A DNA stretch of 64,000 nt from JAJPHF01 sp035293805 (GCA_035293805.1 DATGMD010000063.1:6797-70796); one strand, 5' to 3'. Shown: positions 33,062 to 43,054, counted from the stretch's first letter. Numbers and translations: made by a program. The notes: generated by a model not told the origin, from the letters alone.

Positions 33062-33373
33062 ATGCGGGCCCTGGTTCTTGGCGCATCCGTCCTGGTGGCG
33101 GCGCTCGGCGCCGCGGCGCCCGTCGCGCAGGCTCAAGTGATCTTGCCGCCCGGCGTCGCCGTGCCCCCCCCGGCGCCCATCGGCACGCCGCCCTACGGGT
33201 ACTTGCCCTCGCCGTATGGCCTCTACGGGATGGTGCCCCCCTACGGCAGCACCGGCCAGCCCAGCAGCGTTGTGTGTACCGACCCGCAGAGCGGCCAGCA
33301 GCTCATCATTCCTAGCGCGAACGTCTTCCCGGCGATCGCCAGCACCTGCGTGCCGTCCGGCCCAGGCCAGTAG
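33062..33373 (+). CDS. small secreted Pro/Gly/Tyr-rich protein
   Basis: 103 residues from ATG 33062 with a GGAGG site. The signal peptide ends VAQAQ. The mature part is Pro/Gly/Tyr-rich (PPYGYLPSPYGLYGMVPPYG) with two cysteines near the C-terminus (VVCTDPQSG and STCVPSG) that could form a disulfide. No family recognised. Compare the similarly sized secreted protein at 51779. Confidence 0.65.
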   Translation: MRALVLGASVLVAALGAAAPVAQAQVILPPGVAVPPPAPIGTPPYGYLPSPYGLYGMVPPYGSTGQPSSVVCTDPQSGQQLIIPSANVFPAIASTCVPSGPGQ

Positions 33374-33406
33374 CACCGCCCATCCGGCGATTCGCGGGCG
33401 TCAGCA

Positions 33407-33436
33407 GGCGTAGGGCCGGGGCTCGTCCCCGGCCGC
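33407..33436. repeat. GTAGGGCAGGGG-type palindromic repeat unit
   Basis: GCGTAGGGCCGGGGCTCGTC then CCCGGCCGC, a single member of the family at 9188-9357. Confidence 0.6.
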
Positions 33437-33520
33437 TCCGCGGACGCGCCTGCACTGGCGCGGCCGCCAGCGCGCCTGTCCTCTCGTGTCACCCACCTGG
33501 TCCAGCCATCCGCCGCTGCG

Positions 33521-34777
33521 CTACCGCGCGGCGGCGAGCTGGCGCCGCGCCTCGTCGAGCGGCCCCCGCGCCACGAAATCCTCGATCTTCAGGTTGTCGG
33601 GCACCGGCCCGGCCAGGCGGGCGATGTCCGTCATGTTCAGCCAGGCCGCGTCCGACGCTGTGCCGTCGGTAGACCAGGTGTCGAGCCCGAGCGCGTAGGC
33701 CGCGGCCGCCACGTCCGGCTCCAGGCCCAGCCACTCCTCCAGTAGCTGCACGCTTTCGTCGCGGTTCGCGCGCGCGTAGGCCAGCCCCCGCAAGCCCGCG
33801 CGAATCGTGCGCACGACCACGTCGTGGCGCTCGTCGATCGTCCGCTGCGCCGCCGCCAGCCCGATCCAGGCCACGTCCACCTCGCGCGAGATGCGCCCCA
33901 GCTCGTGGTGCCCCGCCGCCTCGGCCTTCAAATCGAACGGCGAGCCCAGGATAGCGCCGGCGAGCTGGCCCGCATCCAACCCGGCCAGCCGCGACGGCGA
34001 GCTAGGGATCGGCAGCAGGCTCACGTCGTCCGGCGACACGCCATTGCGTTGCAGCACCACGCGTGTCTCCCAGTCGGTGAAGTCGAGGTGCTGGTTGATA
34101 CCGACCACCTGGCCGCGCAGATCGCCGAAGTCCCGAATCTCGGGGCGCACCATGAGGCGGTGCTGCGGCCGCACGGCGAACGCCATCAGCGCGCGCAGCG
34201 GCGCGTCGTGCTGGACGGCCGCCTGGCCCGGCGAAGTCATGTCGAGGCTGAAGTCGACGTCGCCCGAGAGCAGCCCCGCGACGAGATTCGTGGGCAGCAT
34301 CTGCACGAAGGTCGGCGCCAGGCCCTCGGCGGCGAAGAAACCCTCGTGGTCTGCCACGTAGGCTGGGAACCAGCTCAGCGACGGCGCCGGGTAGCCGAGC
34401 GTGATCGCGTCCGTGCGCTCGGGTGCGGCCGGCGGCGCCGCGGCTCCCCCTTGCGCGGGCGGCGCGGCGCCGCTCGCCGCCGGCGGAGCCGCCGCTACCG
34501 CAGCCGGCGCGTTGGCCGCGGGCGCCGCCCCGGCCGGCGGGGCGCCGTCGGCCGGGGCCCCGCGGCCTGGCTGAACGGCGCCGGCCGACGCCGGGGCACC
34601 CGGCTGGGTACCCGCGACCGGGGCCGCGGTGGGCGCGCAGGCCGCTGCCCAGGCCAGCACCCCGACGAGCGCCAGCAGCCAGGGCCAGCCGCCCCGCCGG
34701 CCGCCGGGGGGCCGCGCCCCTGCCGCTCGCCCCGTGTCCGCCACGCGCGGCCCATCCCAACGCATCCCGCCAGCCAT
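33521..34777 (-). CDS. ABC transporter substrate-binding lipoprotein, NitT/TauT family
   Basis: 418 residues. Lipoprotein signal (LLALVGVLAWAAAC), then ~75 residues of Ala/Pro/Gly linker, then the NMT1-type domain (ITLGYPAPSLSWFPAYVADHEGFFAAEGL, SGDVDFSLDMTSPGQ, WIGLAAAQRTIDERHDVVVRTIRAG). GGAGGAGG precedes the ATG. It stands alone between unrelated genes; no transporter subunits adjoin. Confidence 0.9.
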   Translation of the reverse strand: MAGGMRWDGPRVADTGRAAGARPPGGRRGGWPWLLALVGVLAWAAACAPTAAPVAGTQPGAPASAGAVQPGRGAPADGAPPAGAAPAANAPAAVAAAPPAASGAAPPAQGGAAAPPAAPERTDAITLGYPAPSLSWFPAYVADHEGFFAAEGLAPTFVQMLPTNLVAGLLSGDVDFSLDMTSPGQAAVQHDAPLRALMAFAVRPQHRLMVRPEIRDFGDLRGQVVGINQHLDFTDWETRVVLQRNGVSPDDVSLLPIPSSPSRLAGLDAGQLAGAILGSPFDLKAEAAGHHELGRISREVDVAWIGLAAAQRTIDERHDVVVRTIRAGLRGLAYARANRDESVQLLEEWLGLEPDVAAAAYALGLDTWSTDGTASDAAWLNMTDIARLAGPVPDNLKIEDFVARGPLDEARRQLAAAR

Positions 34778-34976
34778 CGCTGCCCTCCTCCGCGCGGCAT
34801 GGCGCCGCGCCAGGGCCTGAGCATACCACGATCGCCCGCCCCCTGCCGCTGGCCAGGCCGGACCAGTTCGGCCCAGGGACGGGCCGTCCGGGAGCGCGGC
34901 CGTCCCGCCCGGCCCGTGCAGCCCGCGCTGGCGAGGCGGCCGAGACGGCCGCGCGCTCGGGCCGGCGAACGCCAGG

Positions 34977-35870
34977 CTAGGCCGGCGAGGCAGGTTCTAC
35001 GCTGGCCGCTCCCATCAGGTGGCGCAGCTTGTCGGGGTTCGCCACCACCCGCACGCCCTGGATGCGCTCCTCCGCGATGTCCAGCAGCAGGACCGCGAAG
35101 GGTCGCCCGTCCAGGTAGCTCACGAGACCCGGCTGGCCGTTGACGTGCGTGAAGCGCGTGTCCAGCCGTGGCGGCGCCTTGCGCACGGCGCCAATCAGCG
35201 CCCGCGCTACCGCCTCGCGGCCGTGGATCGGCTTCAACGCCGCCGCCACCTTGCCGCCGCCGTCCGACCACAGGGTGATGTCGTCGGCCAGCGTCGCCAC
35301 CAGGCCCGGCAGGTCGCCGGTGGTGCAGGCCCGCAGGAACTCCCGCGTCAGCCGGTCCTGCTGCGCCGTCGAGGCTGTGAACCGCGGGCGCCGCGCCTGC
35401 ACGTAGCCGCGCGCGCGCCGCGCGAGCTGGCGGCAGTTCGCCTCGCTCTTGCCAACGATGCGCGCGATCTCCGCGAAGTCGTAGCCGAAGACGTCGTGCA
35501 GCAGGAACACCGCCCGCTCCACCGGCGTCAGGCTCTCCAGCAGCACCAGGAACGCCATCGACAGCGACTCGTGCAGCGCCGCCGTGTCCGCCACGTCCGG
35601 CGCCTGCGCATCCACCAGCGGCTCCGGCAGCCACGGCCCGACGTACTCCTCGCGCTGCACGCGCGCCGACCGCAGGTGGTCCAGGCAGAGCCGCGTCACG
35701 ATGGTCGTCAGATAGGCTTTGGGTGACTCGATCTCGGTGTCGCGCGCGTTCTGCCAGCGCAAGAACGCCTCCTGCACGATGTCCTCCGCGTCCATGACGC
35801 TCCCCAGCATGCGGTACGCGATGCCAAAGAGCAGCGGGCGGTACTCGTTGAATTGCTCCTCGGGCGTCAT
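34977..35870 (-). CDS. sigJ: ECF41-family RNA polymerase sigma factor (SigJ-like)
   Basis: 297 residues. Sigma2 (FGIAYRMLGSVMDAEDIVQEAFLRW, LCLDHLRSA) and sigma4 (LTPVERAVFLLHDVFGYDFAEIARIVGKSEANCRQLARRARGYVQARRP) are followed by a SnoaL/NTF2-like C-terminal domain (about 170-297). The three motifs that define ECF41 are present: WLPEP (80-84), DGGGK (203-207) and NPDKL (278-282). In ECF41 the C-terminal domain acts as a fused regulator. It lies 77 bp downstream of an FAD oxidoreductase, the usual kind of partner. Confidence 0.95.
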   Translation of the reverse strand: MTPEEQFNEYRPLLFGIAYRMLGSVMDAEDIVQEAFLRWQNARDTEIESPKAYLTTIVTRLCLDHLRSARVQREEYVGPWLPEPLVDAQAPDVADTAALHESLSMAFLVLLESLTPVERAVFLLHDVFGYDFAEIARIVGKSEANCRQLARRARGYVQARRPRFTASTAQQDRLTREFLRACTTGDLPGLVATLADDITLWSDGGGKVAAALKPIHGREAVARALIGAVRKAPPRLDTRFTHVNGQPGLVSYLDGRPFAVLLLDIAEERIQGVRVVANPDKLRHLMGAASVEPASPA

Positions 35871-35947
35871 GCTTACTTCATCCCCCTTGCCGCCGGGCAG
35901 GGAGGGCACGGGCAGCGCCGCCAGCCGCCCGCACCTCCCCACCGCGC

Positions 35948-37279
35948 CTATGCTCCGAGCGGCAGCGGCGCCAGAACCGGGCGCTCGACGGAGGACGGCC
36001 GCGCCGCGAGGATGAGCCGCGCCGCGCGGCGGGCGCTGGCGAGGCTGGCATCCGCGAGCATACCCTCGGGACCCACCCAGTCGCCAGCCACGTAGAGGCC
36101 CGGTACGTCCGGCACCGCCGGCCCCGGTCGTCCCGCCGTGCCGCCCTGCGCCGCCGTCACCAGCGCATTCGAGACGACCACGTGCGGGAGGAACCGCCGC
36201 ACGACGAGCGCGGCCTGCCAGCCCGGCTGCGCGCGGTCGAGCAGGCCCTCCAGCTCGCGCTCGACGGCGCCCGGATCGGCCGCTGGCTCCGACCCCAGGT
36301 AGCGGGCCACATGAATCAGCGCGCCACCGGACGGCGCCAAGTTCCCCCACGCCGAGTGGGTCGAGAGGTACAGCGGGGCGTCCACGCCGAACGCGATGCG
36401 CCCGCGCGGGTTGGGCAGGCGCTGGAGCCCGACGTCGAGCGTGGCCGCCCAGACGGGGACGGCGGTCTCGGCCCAGCGGCGCAGGACCGTCGGCGGGCCG
36501 TCCTGCACCAGCGCGCTGGCCGCCGCCGGGCCGGCGGCGAGCACCACCGCCCCGGCCGCCCAGGTCGCGCCGTCCGCCAGGCGCACGCCGCGCACCGCCG
36601 CGTCGCGGAGCACCGCCGTCACCTTCGCGCGGCCGACGATACTCACGCCCGCCGCCTCGGCCGCGCGGCGCAGGCCGGCGACCAGCGTCTGCCAGCCGCC
36701 ATCGAGGTACCGCACGCCGCGCAGCGCCAGCCGGAGCTGCGCCAGCGCCGCGCCCGCGCTCTGGCGCTCCGGATCGTTCGCATAGGTCGCCACGCGCAGG
36801 AACATCTCCACGATCTCCCGCAGCCGCGGCTCGGGCACCGCCCGGCGCAGCCACGCGCCCAGCGGGACGTCGTCCACTGCCGCCGGGTCCGTGCGGGCGA
36901 TGCGAACAATCGTCGGCACGAGGGCGAGCTTCTCGCGCGGGCCCAGCAGCTCACTGCGGAGCAGCGCGAGCGGGCTCGCCGGCAGCGGATAGAGCCGGTC
37001 GTCGCGCACGAGGTAGCCCTCGACGCCGGGCTTGCCGCCGCTGTAGTCGATGCCCAGCTCGCGGTAGACCTTCGCGCCCTGGCCGGCCTCGTAGAGGGCG
37101 TGCGGCCCCAGGTTCAGCCTGAACCCTGCCGCCTCCTGCGTGCGCGCCCGGCCGCCGATCTCGGCGGCCTGCTCGAACAGCGTCACCGCGCGTCCGCCCC
37201 GCGCCAGGTACGTCGCTGTCGTCAGGCCCGCCAGGCCGCCGCCGACCACGATCACGTCCGCGCTGCGTGGCTCATGCAT
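35948..37279 (-). CDS. FAD-dependent oxidoreductase, phytoene desaturase/amine oxidase-like
   Basis: 443 residues from ATG 37279 (GGGAG 8 bases upstream; an ATG at 37333 would sit at the inferred transcription start). It has an N-terminal FAD fingerprint VIVVGGGLAGLTTATYLARGGRAVTLFEQ, then GGRARTQEAAGFRLNLGPHALYE, and a C-terminal GLYVAGDWVGPEGMLADASLASARRAA closing the cofactor site. The substrate is unknown. It heads the operon with the ECF41 sigma gene, and an ECF41-type promoter is visible upstream. Confidence 0.92.
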   Translation of the reverse strand: MHEPRSADVIVVGGGLAGLTTATYLARGGRAVTLFEQAAEIGGRARTQEAAGFRLNLGPHALYEAGQGAKVYRELGIDYSGGKPGVEGYLVRDDRLYPLPASPLALLRSELLGPREKLALVPTIVRIARTDPAAVDDVPLGAWLRRAVPEPRLREIVEMFLRVATYANDPERQSAGAALAQLRLALRGVRYLDGGWQTLVAGLRRAAEAAGVSIVGRAKVTAVLRDAAVRGVRLADGATWAAGAVVLAAGPAAASALVQDGPPTVLRRWAETAVPVWAATLDVGLQRLPNPRGRIAFGVDAPLYLSTHSAWGNLAPSGGALIHVARYLGSEPAADPGAVERELEGLLDRAQPGWQAALVVRRFLPHVVVSNALVTAAQGGTAGRPGPAVPDVPGLYVAGDWVGPEGMLADASLASARRAARLILAARPSSVERPVLAPLPLGA

Positions 37280-37339
37280 GGTGCTCGCTCCCTTCCGGCG
37301 CCGCTCCCCGCGGCGCCGCCATTCTCGTGTCAACCACGA

Positions 37340-37366
37340 GACGAATCAGCCCCGCCCCGCGTGACA
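37340..37366 (-). promoter_or_regulatory. ECF41-type promoter for the oxidoreductase-sigma operon
   Basis: On the minus strand TGTCACG (37366-37360), exactly 16 bases, then CGTC (37343-37340). The published ECF41 consensus is TGTCACA-N16-CGTC, so there is one mismatch. Transcription would begin near 37332, giving a ~50-base leader to ATG 37279. Confidence 0.75.
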
Positions 37367-37415
37367 CGGCGTGAACCGTCACTGCGCGGACTGGTCCGTC
37401 GGCGCATGAGTTTAG

Positions 37416-37675
37416 CCGAGGAACGGTCAAACGATGCCCCTTTACCGGATGGTTAACTGCTAGGCCGGGCGCGGGATTCAGCGTGCTCCTCGGGCGCGGA
37501 AGGTCGCATCGTTTACCCCGTACGATACTCCCTGGCTGTCCTGCCGCGGGCCGGGCCGGCGGGGCGGGTGCCCCGGGCATGGGCGCGGGCGGCAGGCGCG
37601 GGGGAGGCGTGTACGGCGTAAGATACGCGACCACGTCGCGCCAAGGGCGGGCGCTCTCCGGCGCGCCTCGCGGCC
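37416..37675 (-). ncRNA. structured ~260-bp element, copy B
   Basis: Reverse-strand partner of 28865-29122. All helices of copy A can form: CCGTAC/GTACGG with CTCCC/GGGAG, TAAACGATGC with GCATCGTTTG (one T-G pair), and CCGAGGA with TCCTCGG. Differences and small indels fall mainly in the GC-rich interior. It ends 50 bp upstream of the ECF41-type promoter. A conserved reading frame through both copies is probably a by-product of identity, because the indels do not respect codons internally. Confidence 0.5.
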
Positions 37676-37686
37676 GGATACTGGGG

Positions 37687-37775
37687 GACGCCCTCACCCC
37701 CGCCCTCTCCCAGGGGGAGAGGGAGGAAGACGCGCCCTCACCCCCGCCCTCACCCAGAGGGAGAGGGGGTCGGGG
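37687..37775. repeat. CCCTCACCCC/GAGAGGG palindromic repeats (two units)
   Basis: Two near-palindromic units (37687-37726 and 37733-37775) of the family at 11267, directly beside structured element B. Confidence 0.65.
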
Positions 37776-37841
37776 TGCGCCCGCGCTGGTGTCGGTAGGA
37801 CACCGAGCCGGGCGGCGCCCGGGCAGAGCGCAGGAAGCAGT

Positions 37842-37959
37842 GCCCCTGCAAGAGAACGCATTGGCAGGGGGGGCGATCGTCCGGAGGAGAGGGCGGCATG
37901 AAGAAGGACCAGCAGCGCCCCTGCAAGAGAACGCATTGGCAGGGGGGGCGATCGTCCGG
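37842..37959. repeat. perfect 43-bp direct repeat with 32-bp spacer
   Basis: Identical 43-bp blocks at 37842-37884 and 37917-37959, beginning GCCCCTGCAAGAGAACGCAT. Each carries CCCCTGC...GCAGGGG with a 14-base loop. Only two copies, no cas genes and no further units, so not a CRISPR array. The remaining DNA up to 38123 is GC-rich, with only a -10-like TAGAAT at 38067-38072. Confidence 0.75.
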
Positions 37960-38123
37960 GGAGGCGAGGATAGCGCCCGGAGCGTTGGTGGCGAGGTGAC
38001 GAACGGCGGCCACGTGCGGGGGGCCACTGGGCTTGGCCTGCCAGTGCGCGCGGGCTGGGGGTGCGGTAGAATGGGCTGCTTCGAACGGGCGCCGCGGCCG
38101 GCGGCTGGCGAAGGGTAGGGCGG

Positions 38124-39254
38124 ATGCGGACGCAGGGCGGGACGCGGAGCACGAACGGTAGAAATCCCGGGCGCGCGGCGAGCCGGACGGCGCACGCCGG
38201 GCATCGCGCCTGGTGCGCCCTGGCGCTCGCGCTGGTCGGCGTGCTCGCGCTCGCGGCGTGCGGCGGCACGCATGGGGCGGCGCAGGGCACGCCGGGCTTT
38301 CGCGTCGGCCTGGTGACCGACGTGGGCAAGATCGACGACCGCTCGTTCAACCAGTCGGTCTGGGAGGGCGTGCAGCAGGCGCAGGGCGAGGTGCCCGGCA
38401 TCACCGAGGCCAAGTACGTCGAGACGACCGACCCGAAGGACTACGAGAAGAACATCCAGCAGTTCACCGACGCCAACTACGACGTCGTCGTGACGGTGGG
38501 CTTCGCGCTGGCCGACCCCACCTACGAGGCGGCGAAGCGCCACCCCAATATCCGCTTCATCGGCGTCGAGCAGGTGCTGGCGCGCGACGACCAGCACCCC
38601 GATTGGCCGCTCCCGAACCTCGTCGGCATCACCTTCGAGGACGACAAGGCCGGCTTCCTGGCCGGCGCGCTTGCCGCGCTCACCACCCGCTCCGGCACCG
38701 TGGGCGCCGTGCTGGCGACCGACACGGTGCCGCCCGTGTACCGCTTCGGCGAGGGCTTCCGGGCGGGCGTGCGCTACGCGAACCCGTCCGCCCAGCTCGT
38801 CGTCGCCTACCACAACGACGTGGGGCTCGACCGCACGTTCACCGATCCCGAGTGGGGCAAGACCACTGCCAACGCCGAGATCGACCGCGGCGCCGACGTG
38901 CTGTTCGGCGCCGGCGGCAAGACCGGCAACGGGGCGCTGATCGGCATCGTCGAGCGCGGCAAGTGGGCGATCGGCGTGGACACCGACCAGTACTACACGA
39001 TGCCCGAGGCCCAGAAGGGCCTACTCTCCAGCGCGATGAAGCTGCTCCAGCCGGCTGTCGTCCAGCTCGTCCGCGCCGCCAAAGAGGGCACCTTCCCGGC
39101 CGGCACCTTCACGGGCGAGGTGGCGCTCGCGCCGTTCCACGACCTGGACAGCCAGGTGTCGGCCGACGTGAAGGGGCGGCTCGCCGAGATCCAGCGCGGG
39201 CTGACCGATGGGTCGATCAAGACCGCCGTGGCGGCGGTGAAGCCGGCGAGCTGA
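38124..39254 (+). CDS. BMP-family ABC transporter substrate-binding lipoprotein
   Basis: 376 residues. Signal with lipobox LALAACG, then the Bmp/PnrA-like domain: FRVGLVTDVGKIDDRSFNQSVWEGVQQAQ, YDVVVTVGFALADPTYEAAKRHPN, DDKAGFLAGALAALTT, GADVLFGAGGKTGNGALIG and WAIGVDTDQYYTMP. Members bind purine nucleosides or related ligands. First gene of a complete four-gene importer. Confidence 0.94.
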   Translation: MRTQGGTRSTNGRNPGRAASRTAHAGHRAWCALALALVGVLALAACGGTHGAAQGTPGFRVGLVTDVGKIDDRSFNQSVWEGVQQAQGEVPGITEAKYVETTDPKDYEKNIQQFTDANYDVVVTVGFALADPTYEAAKRHPNIRFIGVEQVLARDDQHPDWPLPNLVGITFEDDKAGFLAGALAALTTRSGTVGAVLATDTVPPVYRFGEGFRAGVRYANPSAQLVVAYHNDVGLDRTFTDPEWGKTTANAEIDRGADVLFGAGGKTGNGALIGIVERGKWAIGVDTDQYYTMPEAQKGLLSSAMKLLQPAVVQLVRAAKEGTFPAGTFTGEVALAPFHDLDSQVSADVKGRLAEIQRGLTDGSIKTAVAAVKPAS

Positions 39255-39258
39255 GCGC

Positions 39259-40415
<1,157 letters not shown>

Positions 40416-40416
<1 letters not shown>

Positions 40417-41462
40417 TGACGCCCCGGCGCCTCTGGCTGATGCTCGTCGCCGTCGCGCTGATCGTCGCCGCCGCGGTGGCGCTCGGCCGCGAGCAGATGG
40501 CGGCGCCGGCCATCGTCGCCAGCATGCTCCGCACGACGCTGCAAGTCGCCACGCCGCTGACCCTCGGCGCGCTGGCCGGGGTGTACTGCGAGCGCGCGGG
40601 CGTCGTCAACATCGGCATCGAGGGGATGATGCTGCTCGCGGCGTTCGGCGGCTTCGTGGCCGCGCTGGCCGCCCACGCCGCGCTTGGCGACGCCGCCGTG
40701 GGGCAGAGCCTGGCGGTCGGCGTGCTGGCCGCCGTGCTCTGCGGCGGGCTGGCGGGCGCCTTCCTCGCGCTGCTGTGCGTCACCTACCGCGTGGATCAGA
40801 TCATCAGCGGCACCGTCCTGAACGTGCTCGCCATCGGCCTGACGGGCTACCTCAGTCGCCAGTTGTTCTTTCAGACGGGGATGCCCCACGCACCCGGCGT
40901 GCTGCCCACGCTGCGGCTGCCGGGACTCGCCGACCTGCCGCTGGTGGGCGCGGTGTTCGAGCAGCAGCCGATCGCCCTGGCCGCGCTCGCCCTGGTCGTC
41001 CTCACCCACGGCGTGCTGTTCCATACGGTGTGGGGGCTGCGGACGCGGGCGGTCGGTGAGCACCCGCGGGCCGCCGACACGGCCGGCATCGACGTGGCGC
41101 GCGTCCGCTGGGTGAACGTGATCGTGGGCGGGCTGGTCGCGGGCCTGGCCGGCGCCTACTTCACGCTGGAGTCGGTGCCCAGCTTCGAGCCGCTGATGAC
41201 GAACGGCCGCGGCTTCATCGCGCTGGCGGCGATGATCTTCGGCGGCTGGACGCCGCTCGGCGCCTGGGCGGCGTCGCTGATGTTCGGCGCGGCGCAAGCG
41301 CTCCAGATCAACGCTCAGAGCTTCGGGCTCGCCGTGCCCTCGCAGCTCGTCGGCATGCTGCCCTACCTGCTGACGATGCTGGCCCTGGCGGGCCTGGCCG
41401 GGCGCAGCCGCCCGCCCGCCGCCGACGGCCAGCCCTACGATCCGCACGAGGCCGACACGTGA
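40416..41462 (+). CDS. ABC transporter permease, nucleoside/BMP type (YufQ-like)
   Basis: 348 residues from GTG 40416 (TAGTG overlap). CERAGVVNIGIEGMMLLAAFGGFVAAL, YRVDQIISGTVLNVLAIGLTGYLSRQLF and GRGFIALAAMIFGGWTPLGAWAASLMFG are family signatures. It forms the channel together with the preceding permease. The C-terminal tail overlaps the ATPase start (GTGA). Confidence 0.93.
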
Positions 41463-43036
41463 CCGAGCAGTCGCCCGCGCCCGCGGACGCCGCCCCGCCC
41501 GAACCGGCAGATGCCGCCGCGCCGCTCCTGGAGGCGCGGGGTATCGTGAAGCGCTTCCGGGCGGTCGTCGCCAACGACGCCGTGGACTTCACGCTCCGCG
41601 CCGGGGAAGTGCACGCGCTGGTTGGCGAGAACGGCGCCGGCAAGACCACCCTGATGAACGTCTGCTACGGACTAGAGCGCCCGGACGCAGGCGTGGTCTA
41701 CGTGCGCGGCCGCCCCGTGGCGCTGCGCCGGCCGGCCGACGCCCTGCGCCTCGGCATCGGTATGGTCCACCAGCACTTCATGCTGGTGCCGGTGTTCACG
41801 GTGCTGGAGAACGTCGTGCTGGGCGTCGAGCCCCACGGCCCCGCCGGCGCGCTTGACCGCCGCGCGGCGCGGGCGCGGCTGCGCGCGCTCGGCGAGCGCC
41901 ACGCGCTGCCCGTCGATCCCGACGCGCGGGTCGAAGACCTCGCGGTCGGCCAGCAGCAGCGCGTCGAGATCCTGAAGGCGCTCTACCGCGACGCGCGCAC
42001 CCTGATCCTCGACGAGCCGACGGCGGTGCTCACGCCGCGCGAGGTGGACGACCTGTTCGCCGTGCTGCGCGGCCTGGCGGCCAGCGGGGCCGGCATCGTC
42101 TTCATCACGCACAAGCTGTCGGAGGCGCTGGCGGTGGCCGACCGCATCACCGTGCTGCGCCGCGGCCGCGTCGTGGCGACCGTGCGGCCGGGCGACACCG
42201 ACGCGGCGGGGCTCGCGGCGCTGATGGTCGGGCGCGCGGTGGCGCTGGCGCCCACGAAGCCGCCGGCCGACCCCGGCCCGCCGGTGCTGCAGGTCGAGAG
42301 CCTGTCCGTTCGCGACGCGCGCGGGCTACTCGCCGTGGACGGCGTGTCGTTCGCCGTGCGCGCTGGGGAGGTGCTAGGCATCGCCGGCGTGCAGGGCAAC
42401 GGCCAGACGGAGCTGGTCGAGGCGCTGGCGGGCCTGCGGCCCCTCGTGGGCGGCACGATCGCCTGGCCGGGCGTGGCCGCGTCTCGCCCGACGCCGCGCG
42501 CCATCCGCGCCGGCGGCACCGCCTACGTCCCCGAGGACCGCCAGCGCGACGGACTGGTGCTCTCGTTCTCGGTGGCCGACAACCTGGTGCTCTGCGCCTA
42601 CGACGCGGCGCCGTTCGCCCGCTGGGGCCAGCGCGACGCGGCGGCCATTGCGGCCCACGCCCGCGCGCTGATAGCGGCATTTGACGTCCGGGCGCCTAGC
42701 CCCGCGACCCCCGTGGCGCGGCTGTCGGGCGGGAATCAGCAGAAGGTGATTCTGGCGCGGGAGCTATCGGGCCGGGTGCGCCTGGTGCTCGCCAACCAGC
42801 CGACGCGCGGGCTGGACGTCGGGTCGGTCGAGGGCGTCCACCAGCGCCTGCTCGCGCTGCGGGCCGCTGGCGCCGCCGTCCTGCTCGTCTCCACCGACCT
42901 GGACGAGCTACGCGCGCTCGCCGACCGCATCGCGGTCCTCTACCGCGGCCGCCTCGTCGCCACCCTCCCCGCCGCCACCGCCGCGCCCGAACACCTCGGC
43001 CTGCTCATGGCGGGGCACGTCCCCTCGCCCACGTAG
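41459..43036 (+). CDS. ABC transporter ATP-binding protein with two ATPase cassettes (YufO/RbsA type)
   Basis: 525 residues. Cassette 1: GENGAGKTTLMNVCYG, MVHQHFMLVPVFTVLEN, LAVGQQQRVEILKAL, LILDEPTAVLTP. Cassette 2: a degenerate Walker A (GVQGNGQTELVEALAG), PEDRQRDGLVLSFSV, LSGGNQQKVILAREL, VLANQPTRGLDVGS. The Walker B Asp-Glu of cassette 2 reads NQ, as is common in this family. Last gene of the BMP importer operon. Confidence 0.95.
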   Translation: MTEQSPAPADAAPPEPADAAAPLLEARGIVKRFRAVVANDAVDFTLRAGEVHALVGENGAGKTTLMNVCYGLERPDAGVVYVRGRPVALRRPADALRLGIGMVHQHFMLVPVFTVLENVVLGVEPHGPAGALDRRAARARLRALGERHALPVDPDARVEDLAVGQQQRVEILKALYRDARTLILDEPTAVLTPREVDDLFAVLRGLAASGAGIVFITHKLSEALAVADRITVLRRGRVVATVRPGDTDAAGLAALMVGRAVALAPTKPPADPGPPVLQVESLSVRDARGLLAVDGVSFAVRAGEVLGIAGVQGNGQTELVEALAGLRPLVGGTIAWPGVAASRPTPRAIRAGGTAYVPEDRQRDGLVLSFSVADNLVLCAYDAAPFARWGQRDAAAIAAHARALIAAFDVRAPSPATPVARLSGGNQQKVILARELSGRVRLVLANQPTRGLDVGSVEGVHQRLLALRAAGAAVLLVSTDLDELRALADRIAVLYRGRLVATLPAATAAPEHLGLLMAGHVPSPT

Positions 43037-43054
43037 CAGCGCAACGCCCAGGAC

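Noticed and set aside
33471..33520. A second ECF41 promoter at the TGTCACC near 33487
   Set aside because: The -35-like sequence has no CGTC at 16 bases. The TGTCACA near 62085 fails the same test.
28865..37675. Composite transposon bounded by the inverted 260-bp elements
   Set aside because: No transposase lies inside or in the repeats, no target duplication is visible, and each copy keeps the same relation to a downstream gene, which fits a cis element better. Inversion by recombination remains possible.
37842..37959. Two-unit CRISPR array
   Set aside because: Repeat and spacer sizes are CRISPR-like, but there are only two units, no cas genes in 64 kb, and the repeat edges grade into ordinary GC-rich intergenic DNA.
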